Source: Eurosta solidaginis (taxonomy: Eukaryota; Arthropoda; Insecta; Diptera; Tephritidae). From it: a stretch of DNA of 64,000 nt. Position numbers and translations under genes: made by a program. The number at the start of each line of letters is the position of its first letter. Position 1 is the stretch's first letter. The notes beneath the pieces are model-generated. The model did no database searches. It saw only the letters and a list, made by a program, of their open reading frames with translations, and was not told where the DNA came from. Shown here in pieces: positions 22,354 to 33,446 of this stretch. The DNA is taken from positions 270,718,662 through 270,782,661 of the forward strand of contig NC_090322.1 in NCBI RefSeq assembly GCF_040869045.1, given 5' to 3'.

Positions 22354-23755
22354 ACGAAGTCGCAAGATGGAACTTTTGACGAAATAGTATATGAGTATAG
22401 CAAAGCACATTCTCAGGAACTCGTTTATGTTGCGCTCTCTCGGGTGACAAATATTGAAAAATTGTATATCACGACAAAAAACGATAATGCCGCATTTAGG
22501 TTTTATCATAATCGAAAGCAAGCTGCATCTACTGCATCTTTGTTGCAAGAGTTCAAGAGACTGTCTTTAAACTGTGTTCAGACGATAGCTCAAAGTGTCT
22601 TCGATTTCATTAGTAATAGAAATGGCATTTCAATAATTACTTTCAATTGCCCAAGTCTAAATAGTGACAAATAAGATTTACAAGATTCAGTTACGAGACA
22701 AATAAATGTCTTACTTCTTTCCGAAACTTGCATGACGCGTGATAATCCGATTGAAATATATAATTTAAAATGTATTGTTCAATTCAAACGAGATACTGCT
22801 CCAAAGGGTGGTGTAGGTATTTACCAAAATAACAATAGGGGGACTCATGTAACCGTATAAATGCCTTATAAAGTGTGTAAACGTATAAATTTATCTAGTT
22901 TACGCAGGAGCTGTCAAATTTTGTATGAAAAATCATTTACACGATTTGTATAAATTTACAATTTCATTGTGTAAACGCGGTAAACTCAAAGGAATGCAAC
23001 CTTGCAGACATTACAGAAGGCATTTTCATCAAAAATCTCCAACATCAGCAAGTAAAGGCGTTTTAGTTTTGATTTTACACTTAATCTTGGTATATTTTAA
23101 TTTGTATAACAATCAAAAAAATTTTTTTGGAAATAATACAGCTGAAAAACAATCAAGTTTATCAAGAGTATTACTAGGTGCGTTCATATAACCGCGTGTG
23201 TAAATGGATATAATTTTACACCTTATAAGTTTATATGCTATCATGAGTTCCCCTAATAACGGTACTAATATTATGACTCCGAATATTGTAATAAATATTG
23301 CACACGTTAGCGATGTTAATTTTAGGTGCTCATTTGTTGGGAGATATTTGTGCGTGCTTATGCAAACTTAGAAATGGTCTACACATTGTCATGGCAGCAA
23401 TTTACATTTCTCCGAATCCAAATTGGACGAGGTAGAGCATTTTATTCATCGCACTTTACTGGAGTACTCTGAAGAAGGGGCAAAAATACTTGGTACAAAT
23501 GCTAATAAATTTCCACTTATCTTGGCCGGCGATTTCAACATCAATTTCGCTCATAAAAAATCAGAGCGGTTGACAAGTTTTCTTTTTGAAAAATTCATTT
23601 TGAAAATAAATAATGATCCAAAAGGATCCACAACAAAATATGGGACCATTGACGCGGTATTTTCAAGATATTTAGAGGAAATCAAGTCTCAAACGTATGT
23701 TTCCTATTTCAGTTACGGTAAACCTATAATTTCCATTATAAATATTACTGAATAA
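22354..23755 (+). pseudogene. Helentron helicase C-terminus plus endonuclease relic
   Basis: The reading frame from about 22354 gives a PIF1-type helicase end (FDEIVYEY, then ELVYVALSRVTNIEKLYI, helicase motif VI with the Ser-Arg). It is followed without a break by an endonuclease/exonuclease/phosphatase-like domain: SIITFNCPSLNSDK, LLLSETCM (acidic Glu), then after an inserted MITE (22838-23253) FPLILAGDFNINFA (GDFN motif) and YGTIDAVFSR. Helicase fused to this endonuclease is the signature of Helentron (Helitron2) transposons (family knowledge). The canonical Helitron at 59.8 kb shows none inside the window. Frames break near 22675-22680, at the MITE and near 23370. A late SYGKP segment has Gly where I would expect the active-site His. 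The Rep and helicase N-terminal parts are absent. Confidence 0.75.
22838..23253. mobile_element. MITE, ~416 bp, inside the Helentron relic
   Basis: Imperfect terminal inverted repeats: GGGGGACTCATGTAACCGTA on the left, and on the right the reverse of GGGGAACTCATGATAGCATA. Similarity continues about 60 bp inward (CTTATAA...GTGTAAA). The flanks read AACAA-TA and TA-ATAACGG, so the duplication is TA, or AAT if the ends are moved one base. It interrupts the endonuclease coding sequence between the Glu and GDFN motifs, so it arrived after or as the copy decayed. Superfamily is open; a TA duplication would point to mariner-like. Confidence 0.7.
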
Positions 23756-23759
23756 CCTA

Positions 23760-24644
23760 TGTATGTACATATCTTCTAAGATAATAATAAAAATTTTTTA
23801 ACCAATATTAAATTCTCATTTATTCAATAAAAGTAAAAAAATTGTTTTCTTATCGCTCACCATGCTTAAAAATTTTGATTTGAATTAATATCAAAGAAAA
23901 CAAAATGTTGCATAAATATTATAATTGCATAAGTTGATAATATGCAATAGCTTTACCGTGGCAGTCCGCGAGTGCCGCACGTCCTTTTTTCTTTTATAAA
24001 ATGAGCACATATTTAGCACTAAATTTTGAACAGAAAAATTTATGGAGCCAAATTTTCATCATAGAAATTCTGCAACCTGTGTTTTTTAATTATATTAGAA
24101 GATGGGCCACTGATTGACTTGGTGGTGTGCAATTTTTTCTTGCGTAGACATAACTGTGATGAAGTACCCAAGTCAGTTGCGATTTGAACTGTTCGGATAA
24201 ACCTAATTACAACCATCGCAGTTCATTTTAATTGGTCGGTAAAGAGTGGGTTGAGGCAAACTTGCCTACTGCCTGTCCAATCTCTTCTGAAGGGAAGTAT
24301 TACACTGAAACTCTAGTAAATTTTTGGAAAAAAGTACAGCGGTCATACTCCGTCCGGTTTCGGCTTCTTTATTTAGTACATGTATGTGAGGGTGATATAT
24401 AGCTGGTAAACCAATACATGAAGTGCGCCTGTTATTCATAACAGCAAAAGTCCTATGAGCAGTTTTTCAAACTTGTTGCTAACGGGAGTTTCACCTCATG
24501 AAAAAAGCTGCCAAACGAGGTAAAATTCCACAATGCCTGAAAGCATTGAAAAGCAGGTCTGTCATAAGTGCTCGCATTATCTCTCCAAAGTTTTGCCATT
24601 GTATTTTTAAATTTTATAATGCATTTATTTGGGTGAATAAGTCA
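23760..24644. other. No gene seen
   Basis: AT-rich spacer without recognised features. Confidence 0.45.
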
Positions 24645-24990
24645 GTCGGTGTGGTTGTTGTTGTTGTATTAACGATAAAGACACTACCCGAAGGCTCTGG
24701 GGAGTGTTATCGATGTTGATGGTTATATGCCGGATATAGATCCGGCACGCTCCGTTAACAAAGCACAATTCGGGAACGACCGTCTCGGGAACGATTTACG
24801 TAACCACATTAAACCTTCAGGCCATTCCTCCCTCCCCACCCTCTATTTCCATGAGGAGCTTGGGGTCGCCAGAGCCTCGTCTGTTAATGAAACAGAATTC
24901 GCCGTGGGTAGGTGAGGTTGATAATTGGGTTGGACAAGGTATATATTTCACTGGCAACCCCTTGAGAGGTTGGTAATAATGATATCTGGC
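24645..24990 (+). repeat. Dispersed repeat X, fullest forward copy
   Basis: Begins with a GTTGTTGTTGT run near 24652. It then carries ACTACCCGAAGGCTCTGGGG, a CGGATATAGATCCGGCACGC block, GGGGTCGCCAGAGCCTCGTC and a GAGGTTGATAATTGGGTTGG end. The 24727-24915 frame is a by-product. The reverse copy at 41008-41320 and the partial copy at 17630 share the order. I recognise the type from fly genomic DNA but cannot name its class. Confidence 0.55.
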
Positions 24991-25301
24991 TAAAAGTAAT
25001 TTGACTCAGTGCATGTCTCCCCTTTCCTTTGCTTTCAAACTGCGGTGCCAGAGAAACAATTTCTTATGCGTAACGTCTTCGCTCATTCGCATAACATGAC
25101 CAAGCCTACGAAGCCTTTGGAGTTTAAGTCGATAAAGCTCTGCCGTTCATATCAAAAAGGCATTAAAGTGTACAAAATAAAATCTAAGAAAATCTTTATT
25201 TTATTAAGATTTTTCAAGCATTCAATAAGGAAAAAATAATAATAAAGAAAAAATAATAATAAAGAAAAAATTTAATACCTTGTTTTATCTTTCATTGTGA
25301 A

Positions 25302-26955
25302 TTTTTATACTCAGCTGAGCAGAGCGCACAGAGTATATTAAATTTGCTCGCTTAACGGCAATCCGTAATGGCATAAACTAATCGATATAGATATAGACTT
25401 CTATATATCAAAATGATCTGGGCGAAAAAAGAAATAGAATTAGACATGTCCGTCCCTAAACACGATAACTTGATTAAATTTTGAGGTATCTTAATGAAAT
25501 TCGGTACGTAGGTTCCTGGTCACTCATCTCAGATCGCTATTTAAAATGAACGAAATCGGACTATAACCAGGCCCACTTTTTCGATATCGAAAATTTCATT
25601 ACCAAAGACGGATAAAGCGATAAAAATTGATAGGTGGGTTGACCTTATGACGTAGAATAGAAAATTAGTAAAGTTTTAGACAATGGGCGTGGCACCACCC
25701 ACTTTTGAAAGAAGGTAATTTGAAAGTTTTGCAAGCCGTAATTTGGCAGTCGTTGAAGATAACATGATGAAATTTGGCAGGAACCTTACTACTATTACTA
25801 TATATGTTGTAAATAAAAATTATCAAAATCGGAAGAAGAACACGCCCCCTTTAAAAAAAAATATTTTAAAAGTCAAATTTTAACAAAAAATTTATTATCT
25901 TTACAGTATATATGTAAATTATGTCAACATTCAACTCCAGTAATTATATGGTGCAACAAAATACAAAAATAAAAGAAAATTTCAAAATGGGCGTGGCTCC
26001 GCCCTTTTTCATTTAGTTTGTCTCGAATACGTTTAATGCCATAAGTCGAACAAAAACTAACCAATCCTTGTGCAATTTGGTAGGAGCATAGATTCTAGGA
26101 CGATAATTATTTCCTGTGAAAATATGCGAAATCGGTTAAAGCTACGCCTAGTTTTTATACACAGTCGACCGTCTGTCCTTCCTCTCGGCCCCTAACACGA
26201 TAACTTGAGCCAAAATCGATATATCTTTACTAAACATAGTTCACGTACGTATCTGAACTCACTTTATCTTGGCACAAAAAATGGCCGAAATCCGACTATG
26301 ACCACGCACACTTTTTCGATATCGAAAATTACGAAAAATTAAAAAAAATTCCATAATTCTATACCAAATATGAAAAAAGGGATGAAACATTGTAACTCGA
26401 TTAGTTTATTGACGCAAAATATAACTTTAGAAAAAACTTTGTAAAATGGGTGTGACATCTCCCATATTAAGTAGAATAAAATGAAAAAGTTCTGCAGGGC
26501 GAAATCAAAAGCCCTTGGAATCTTGGCAGGAATACTGTTCGTGGTATGACATATATACATAAATTAGCGGTTCCTGACAAATTATGTTCTGGGTCATCCT
26601 GGTCCACATTTTGGTCGATATCTCGAAAACGCCTTCACATGTACAACTAAGGATCACTCCCTTTTAAAGCCCTAATTAATACCTTTAATTCGATACCCAT
26701 ATCGTACAAACACAATCTAGAGTCACCCCTGATCCACCTTTATGGCGATATCTTGAAAAGGAAAGAACTATGGCCCACTCCCTCTTTAAATACTCTTTAA
26801 TACCTTCCGTTTGATACTCATGTCATACAAACACATTCCAGGGTTACCTTACGTTCATTTTCCTACATGGTGATTTTCCCTTATTTTATCTCCAAAGCTC
26901 TCAGCTGAGTATGTAATGTTCGATTATACCCTAACTTAGAATTCCTTACTTGTTA
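25302..26955 (-). mobile_element. HINE/DINE-1-like element, copy B (reverse, ~1.65 kb)
   Basis: On the minus strand it starts AACAAGTAAGGAATTCTAAG at 26955 and ends GCTCTGCTCAGCTGAGTATA at 25302. It contains roughly two units of the ~129-bp repeat (about 26600-26870), the AAAATGGGTGTGACATCTCC-type flank, several GGGCGTGG segments and a short GGAC remnant near 25448. Subterminal ACTCAGCTGAG words near both ends are inverted relative to each other. There is no coding frame. It serves as the low-copy comparator for the expanded array in copy C. Confidence 0.75.
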
Positions 26956-27753
26956 ATGAATATTTATAGTCAGTAAACTCGTTTAACTGCCTTTTTGCTA
27001 TGCGCGGCATAGCTCATCAATATACCTACTTCGATACTCGCCGTCACCGTCACGGACAAGATCACAAATTTTCCGGAGAACTTTTCTCTCGAATACAACG
27101 TAAATGATTCCGAGCTGAGATCTTAAAACACAATAAAAATTTTATATCGTCCGAAAAAGAGTAACTAATATATTTCTGTTTCGAATATGGGTTTCACATA
27201 TGTGTGTATATATGTATGTCGAGCTTAAAATGCATACAAGTATCGCAGGCCGAGATTTCACCATCATAACTAAGGTGCTTGTGATGCCATTGCTTTCCAT
27301 TTCCCTACATCTGTGTTAACGTATGTATGTCATGCTTTCCTGCGACTTACAAACATTGCAGTTTAAATTATTCAGAGTTATTGCACAAAAGGTTCTTGTG
27401 AGATACTAAGTAATGATGTTTACATTGCTCATTATAATGAAATGAATGATGTCGATAATACGTTTATGGACACTAAGAGCAAAGCACAAGAAAAAAGTAA
27501 ATGCGCTAACAAACAACAACTTACACATGTGACACTTAATTTCATTGCATTTTCCACCCGCTGAGTTTCATAGCAGCAGCTTTGCTATGACAGGCCCCCT
27601 GGAGTGAATATTTGAAGTAGAAATAGAGGCCATAAAGTGAGAATGGCAATAAAAATAGAAAAAATGCAGTAGCGTGAATAATTTAAAGGATAAACACATA
27701 TACCTGTGCACATACATCTATGTACGATATCAGCAGAAGAAAAACTACAAAGT
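26956..27753. other. No gene seen
   Basis: Spacer between the reverse and forward copies of the same element family. No feature recognised. Confidence 0.45.
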
Positions 27754-27869
27754 AACAAGTAAGGAAAGCTAAGTTCGGGTGTAACCGAACGTTACATACT
27801 CAGTTGAGAGCTATGGAGACAAAATAAGGGAAAATCACCATGTAGGAAAATGAACCTAGGGTAACCCTG

Positions 27870-30720
27870 GAATGTGTTTGTATGACATCTGTATAAAATG
27901 GAAGGTATTAAAGAGTATTTAAAGAGGGAGTGGGCCATAGTTCTATACGTGAACGCCATTTAGGGATATCGCCATAAGGGTGGACCAGGGCTGAATCTAG
28001 AATTTTTTGTACGATATGAGTATTAAATGAAAGGTGTTTTTTTTTTTCGTTAATGAGTATTTTAAAAAGGAGTGGGTTAGTTCTATAGGTGGACGCCTAT
28101 TCGAGATATCTCCATAAAGGTGGACCAGGGGTGACTCTAGAATTTGTTTGTACGATATGGGTATCAAATAAAAGGTGTTAATGAGTATTTTAAAAGGGAG
28201 TGGGCCTTAGTTCAATAGGAGGACGCCTTTTCGAGATATCTCCATATAGGTGGACCAGGAGTGACTCTATAATGCGTTTGTACAATATGGGTATCAAACG
28301 AAGGGTGTTAATGAGTATTTAAAAGGGAGTGGGCCTTAGTTCTATGGGTGGACGCCTTTTCGGGATATCGCCATAAAGGTGGACCAGGGGTGACTCTAGA
28401 ATATGTTTGTACGATATGGGTATCAAATGAAAGCTGTTAATGAGTATTTTGAAAAGGTGTGATCCTTAGTTCCATAGGTGGACGCCGTTTCGAGATATCG
28501 CCATAAAGGTGGACCAGGGGTGTCTCTAGAATGTGTTTGTACGATATGGGAATCAAATGAAAGGTGTTACTGAGCATTTTAAGAGGTAGTGGGCATTATG
28601 TCTATAGGTGGACGCCTTTTCGAGATATCGCCATTAGGGTGGGCCAGGGGTGACTCTAGAATGTTTGTACGATATGGGTATCAAACGAAAGGTGTTACTG
28701 AGCATTTTAAGAGGGAGTGGGCATGAGGTCTATAGGTGGACGCCTTTTCGAGATATCGTCATTAGGGTGGGCCAGGGGTGACTCTAAAATGTGTTTGTAC
28801 GATATGTGCATCAAACGAAAGGTGTTACTGAGCATTTTAAGAGGGAGTGGGCATTAGGTCTATAGGTGGACGCCCTTTCGAGATATCGCCATTAGGGTGG
28901 GCCAGGGGTGACTCTAGAATGTTTGTGCGATATGGGTATCAAACGAAAGGTATTACTGAGCATTTTAAGAGGGAGTGGGCATTAAGTTTATAGGTGGACG
29001 CCTTTTCGAGTTATCGCCATTAGGGTGGGCCAGGGGTGACTCTAGAATGTGTTTGTACGATATGGGTATCAAATGAAAGGTGGTAAGGAGTATTTTAAAA
29101 GGGAGTAATCCTTAGTTCTATAGGTGGACGCCTTTTCGAGATATCGCCATAAAGGTGGACCAAGGGTGACTCTAGAATGTTTGTACGATATGGGTATCAA
29201 ACGAAAGGTGTTACTGAGCATTTTAAGAGGGAGTGGGCATTAGGTCTATAGGTGGACGCCTCTTCGAGATATCGCCATTAGGGTGGGCCATGGTGACTCC
29301 AGAATGTGTTTGTACGATATGGGTATCAAATGAAAGGTGGTAATGAGTATTTTAAAAGGGAGTAATCCTTAGTTCTATAGGTGGACGCCTTTTCGAGATA
29401 TCGCCATAAAGGTGGACCAAGGGTGACTCTAGAATGTTTGTACGGTATGGTTATCAAACGAAAGGTGTTACTGAGCATTTGAAGAGGGAGTGGGCATTAG
29501 GTCTATAGGTGGACGCCTTTTCGAGATATCGCCATTAGGGTGGGCCAGGGTGACTCTAGAATGTGTTTGTACGATATGGGTATCAAATGAAAGGTGGTAA
29601 TGAGTATTTTAAAAGGGAGTGGGCATTAGGTCTATAGGTGGACGCCTTTTCGAGATATCGCCATTAGGGTGGGCCAGGTGTGACTCTAGAATGTTTGTAC
29701 GATATGGGTATCAAACGAAAGGTGTTACTGAGCATTTTAAGAGGGAGTGGGCATTAGGTCTATAGGTGGACGCCTTTTCGAGATATCGCCATTAGGGTGG
29801 GACAGGGGTGACTCTAGAATGTTTGTACGATATGGGTATCAAACGAAAGGTGTTACTGAGCATTTTAAGAGGGAGTGGACATTAGGTCTATAGGTGGACG
29901 CCTTTTCGAGATATTGCCATTAGGGTGGGCCAGGGGTGACTCTAGAATGTTTGTACGATATGGGTATCAAACGAAAGGTGTTACTGAGCATTTTAAGAGG
30001 GAGTGGACATTAGGTCTATAGGTGGACGCCTTTTCGAGATATCGCCATTAGGGTGGGCCAGGGTGACTCTAGAATGTATTTGTACGATATGGGTATCAAA
30101 TGAAAGGTGGTAATGAGTATTTTAAAAGGGAGTAATCCTTAGTTCTATAGGTGGACGCCTTTTCGAAATATCGCCATTAGGGTGGGCCAGGTGTGACTCT
30201 AGAATGTTTGTACGATATGGGTATCAAACGAAAGGTGTTACTGAGCATTTTAAGAGGGAGTGGGCATTAGGTCTATAGGTGGACGCCTTTTCGAGATATC
30301 GCCATTAGGGTGGGCCAGGAGTGACTCTAGAATGTTTGTACGATATGGGTATCAAACGAAAGGTGTTACTGAGCATTTTAAGAGGGAGTGGACACTAGGT
30401 CTATAGGTGGACGCCTTTTCGAGATATCGCCATTAGGGTGGGCCAGGGGTGACTCTAGAATGTTTGTACGATATGGGTATCAAACGAAAGGTGTTACTGA
30501 GCATTTTAAGAGGGAGTGGGCATTAGGTCTATAGGTGGACGCCTTTTCGAAATATCGCCATTAGGGTTTGGACAGGGGTGACTCTGTTATCTTTTTGTAC
30601 GATATGGATATCAAATTAAAGGTATTAATGAGGGTTTTAAAAGCGAGTGGCCCTTAGATGTATATGTGAAGGCGTTCTCGCGATATCGACCAAAATGTGG
30701 ACCAGGTGATCCAGAAAATC
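27870..30720 (+). repeat. Satellite-like array, ~21 units of 128-130 bp
   Basis: Unit starts marked by TATAGGTGGACGCCTTTTCG or a variant fall near 27943, 28083, 28213, 28342, 28473, 28602, 28731, 28861, 28989, 29119, 29247, 29376, 29504, 29633, 29761, 29889, 30017, 30146, 30274, 30402 and 30530, with a decayed one at 30661. Two unit types occur. The 128-bp form has GAATGTTTGTACG and ACTGAGCATTTTAAGAGGGAG. The 130-bp form has GAATGTGTTTGTACG and AATGAGTATTTTAAAAGGGAG. Outer units are more diverged than inner ones, as expected when unequal exchange homogenises the centre. It is not a CRISPR array: units are long, without spacers, in a eukaryote. Confidence 0.93.
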
Positions 30721-31874
30721 ATCTGTCGGGTACTGCTAATTTATTTATATATGCAATACCACTAACAGTATTCCTGCCAAGATTCCAAGGGCTGTTGATT
30801 TCGCCTTGTAGAACTTTTTCATTTTCTTCTACTTAATATGGTAGGTGTCACACCCATTTTACAAAGTTTTTTCCAAAGTTATATTTTGCGTCAATAAACC
30901 AATCCAGTTACCATGTTTCATCCCTTTTTTCGTATTTGGTATAGAATTATGGCATTTTTTTCATTTTTCGTAATTTTCGATATCGATAAAGTGGGCGTGG
31001 TTATGGTCAGATTTCGCCCATTTTTTATACCAAGAAAAAGTGAGTTCAGGTAAGTACGTGGGCTAAGTTTAGTAAAGATATATCGGATTTTGCTCAATTT
31101 ATTGTGGTAACGGCCGAGCGGAAGGACAGACGGAGGACTGTGTATAAAAACTGGGCGTGGCTTCCACCGATTTCGCCCATTTTCACAGAGAACAGTTACC
31201 GTCATAGAATCTATGCTCCTACCAAATTTGAGAAGGATTGGTAAATTTTTGTTCGACTTATGGCAATAAAAGTATTCTAGACAAACTAAATGAAAATGGG
31301 CGGAGCCACGCCCATTTTGAAATTTTCTTTTATTTTTGTATTTTGTTGCATCATATCATTACTGGAGTTGAATTTTGACTTAATTTACTTATATACAGTA
31401 AAGATATTAAATTTTTTGTTAAAATTTGAATTTAAAAAAATTTTTTTTTAAAAAGTGGGCGTGTTCTTCATCCAATTTTGCTAATTTTTATTTGGCACAT
31501 ATAGAGTAATAGTAGTAACGTTACTGCCAAATTTCATCATGATATCTTCAACGACTGCCAAATTACAGCTTGCAAAACTTTTAAATTTCCTTCTTGTAAA
31601 AGTGGGCGGTGCCACGCCCATTGTCCAAAATCTTACTAATTTTCTATTCTGCGTCATAACCTCAACCCATCTACCAAGTTTCGTGGCTTTATCTGTCTTT
31701 TGTAATGAATTATCGCACTTTTTCGGTTTTTCGAAATTTTCGATATCGAAAAAGTGGGCGTGGTTATAGTCCGATATCGTTCATTTTAAATAGCGATCTG
31801 AGATGAGGGCTCAGGAACCTACATACCAAATTTCATCAAGATACCTCAAAATTTACTCAAGTTATCGTGTTAAC

Positions 31875-31933
31875 GGACGGACGGACGGACGGACGGACGG
31901 ACGGACGGACGGACGGACGGACGGACGGACGGA
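31875..31933 (+). repeat. (GGAC)n microsatellite, about 14 perfect units
   Basis: Uninterrupted GGAC run ending at ACATGGCT. It is the reverse complement of the GTCY type found in the family-2 elements. Copy A has three units and copy B almost none at the same position, so this is a recent expansion. The apparent protein RTDGRTDG repeat in this frame is an artefact. Confidence 0.95.
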
Positions 31934-32080
31934 CATGGCTCAATCAAATTTTTTTTCGATCCTGATTATTTTGATATATGGAAGTCTATATCTATCTCGA
32001 TTCCTTTATATATGTACAACCAACCGTTATCCAATCAAACTTAATATACTCTGTGAGCTCTGCTCAACTGAGTATAAAAA

Positions 32081-33006
32081 TGCGTATCATAGACAGACGT
32101 TAAAATGATAGCGCGAAGTTGTTGCCTGCAGAAGGCAATTCTGACCACATTTGATGGAAAGTAAAGAACTTAAATGATATTTTTGGCTATATTTTTTACA
32201 AACTCTCTCATTTCGTGTTTGCTGGAAGATAACTGCAAAAATGGTATTTAAAAGTGTGAATAAGTAGTCATAGTTTATGTGCAATATTTCACAGCAATGT
32301 TGCTCAGATTTATTAAAGAAATGACTTTCAATAAATGTATGCATTGAAACTTGTTAAGTATTAAAGAAATAATGGGGAAAAGTGTTAATATAAAAACCCA
32401 ATATAACATCAATTTCCCTAGTTTTGAGAAGAGTGAGTATTCTAAGCAGTATCCCGTTATTTCCGATGGTTATACGCAACTGGCAAAATGATGACACTTT
32501 ACGGGTGGATTAACTCTATAACACAAAATCGAAATTTAGTAAAATTTTGAAAAATGGGCGTGGCACCACCTACACTAAGGAGTCGTAACTCAGAAGAAAT
32601 TATGGCTCTCGGTATATAAATTGCTATAAAGAAGATAGGTTGAGGGCAACGCTCATTCTTTTAATAAATTTGGTTTAACTCTATTTAATTAGCGAGACAT
32701 GCTCATATTGCTTTATATAACAGTTTTTGTTATTGATAATAGAGAAAAATTGCATTTTTTCTCTAATATCAATAAGGAAATTGGTTTAGGCTTTATCTAT
32801 CACAAAATTGGCAATACATTTATGGCACGTAACTACACAAATATTATAGATTTGCTAGCGCAAAGTGGATCATTTAAAAAAAATAATATGAAATGCTCTT
32901 GATTCGCTCCTTTTAATTCAGCTCTTCAAAAAACATTTAATATCAAAGTCTGTTTACGGAAGACGATATTTGTGTTTGTCTTGGGAGTGTGTTCCAGCTT
33001 TCAATT
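32081..33006. other. No gene; a HINE-like fragment near 32.47-32.66 kb
   Basis: A GAAAAATGGGCGTGGCACCACC segment and surrounding bases resemble the interior of copies B and C, so a short broken piece probably lies here. Otherwise nothing was recognised. Confidence 0.4.
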
Positions 33007-33446
33007 TGTAACGAATTTTGGAAAATTCCGCTTATTTGAGACCTTAAGTATTGCAAACTGGTCTTTATTTAGATTACTTTGGGAGTAGTACTTCAAAATT
33101 TTACTTCACAACCAATAGCGTGCTTAAGTCAAAACTGATTAGGTATTAATTAGCTTGCGCTGCTTTTATACTCTCCGTTTCCTCGTTCGCGCATTTCTCC
33201 TAAGTAGTAATTTTGCAAACAGTTGTATCTCGTTCTTAGTTAGTTACCAGCTATATACATGTATATATGTAGTCCACGCCTCTCCCATATCCATATGCAT
33301 GTGTATGTGTGAGAAACTACTTCGGCTTATGACTACATATTTGTGTATGTGAGATATCTCTTCGTCGCCTTCTACATAAGAGTGGCTGCTTTATTCCTGT
33401 TGTGCATTTATTCAGTAGCAGCTTAGTGATGCTAATATTCGTCACA
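33007..33446 (-). repeat. Solo LTR of the E2/E3/E4 gypsy lineage
   Basis: 440 bp bounded by TGTAACGAATTTTGG and AATATTCGTCACA on the plus strand. It contains TTTATACTCTCCGTTTCCTC and AGCTATATACATG segments comparable to the U3 and TATA region of the other LTRs. No internal coding sequence adjoins either side. The flanks (AATT and ATAT) do not form a clear duplication. It most likely arose by LTR-LTR recombination. Confidence 0.75.

Larger units (their letters stand above)
27754..32080 (+). mobile_element. HINE/DINE-1-like element, copy C (~4.3 kb, expanded array)
   Basis: Left end AACAAGTAAGGAAAGCTAAG, then CATACTCAGTTGAGAGCT. Right end AGCTCTGCTCAACTGAGTATA, then AAAA. The two ACTCAGTTGAG/CTCAACTGAGT words form a subterminal inverted repeat. 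Order inside: a ~110-bp leader, ~21 tandem units (27870-30720), about 1.1 kb of unique element sequence matching copy B in reverse, a (GGAC)n microsatellite at 31875-31933 and the right terminus. There is no open frame of meaning. In related dipteran elements (DINE-1/HINE, family knowledge), subterminal repeats, GTCY tracts and central tandem repeats are typical, and movement depends on Helentron enzymes. That link is inference here. Confidence 0.8.

Noticed and set aside
27870..30720. CRISPR array
   Set aside because: Units are ~129 bp, head to tail, with no spacers, inside a eukaryotic transposable element.
31803..32108. Open frame with RTDGRTDG repeats
   Set aside because: Produced by the GGAC microsatellite in a non-coding element.
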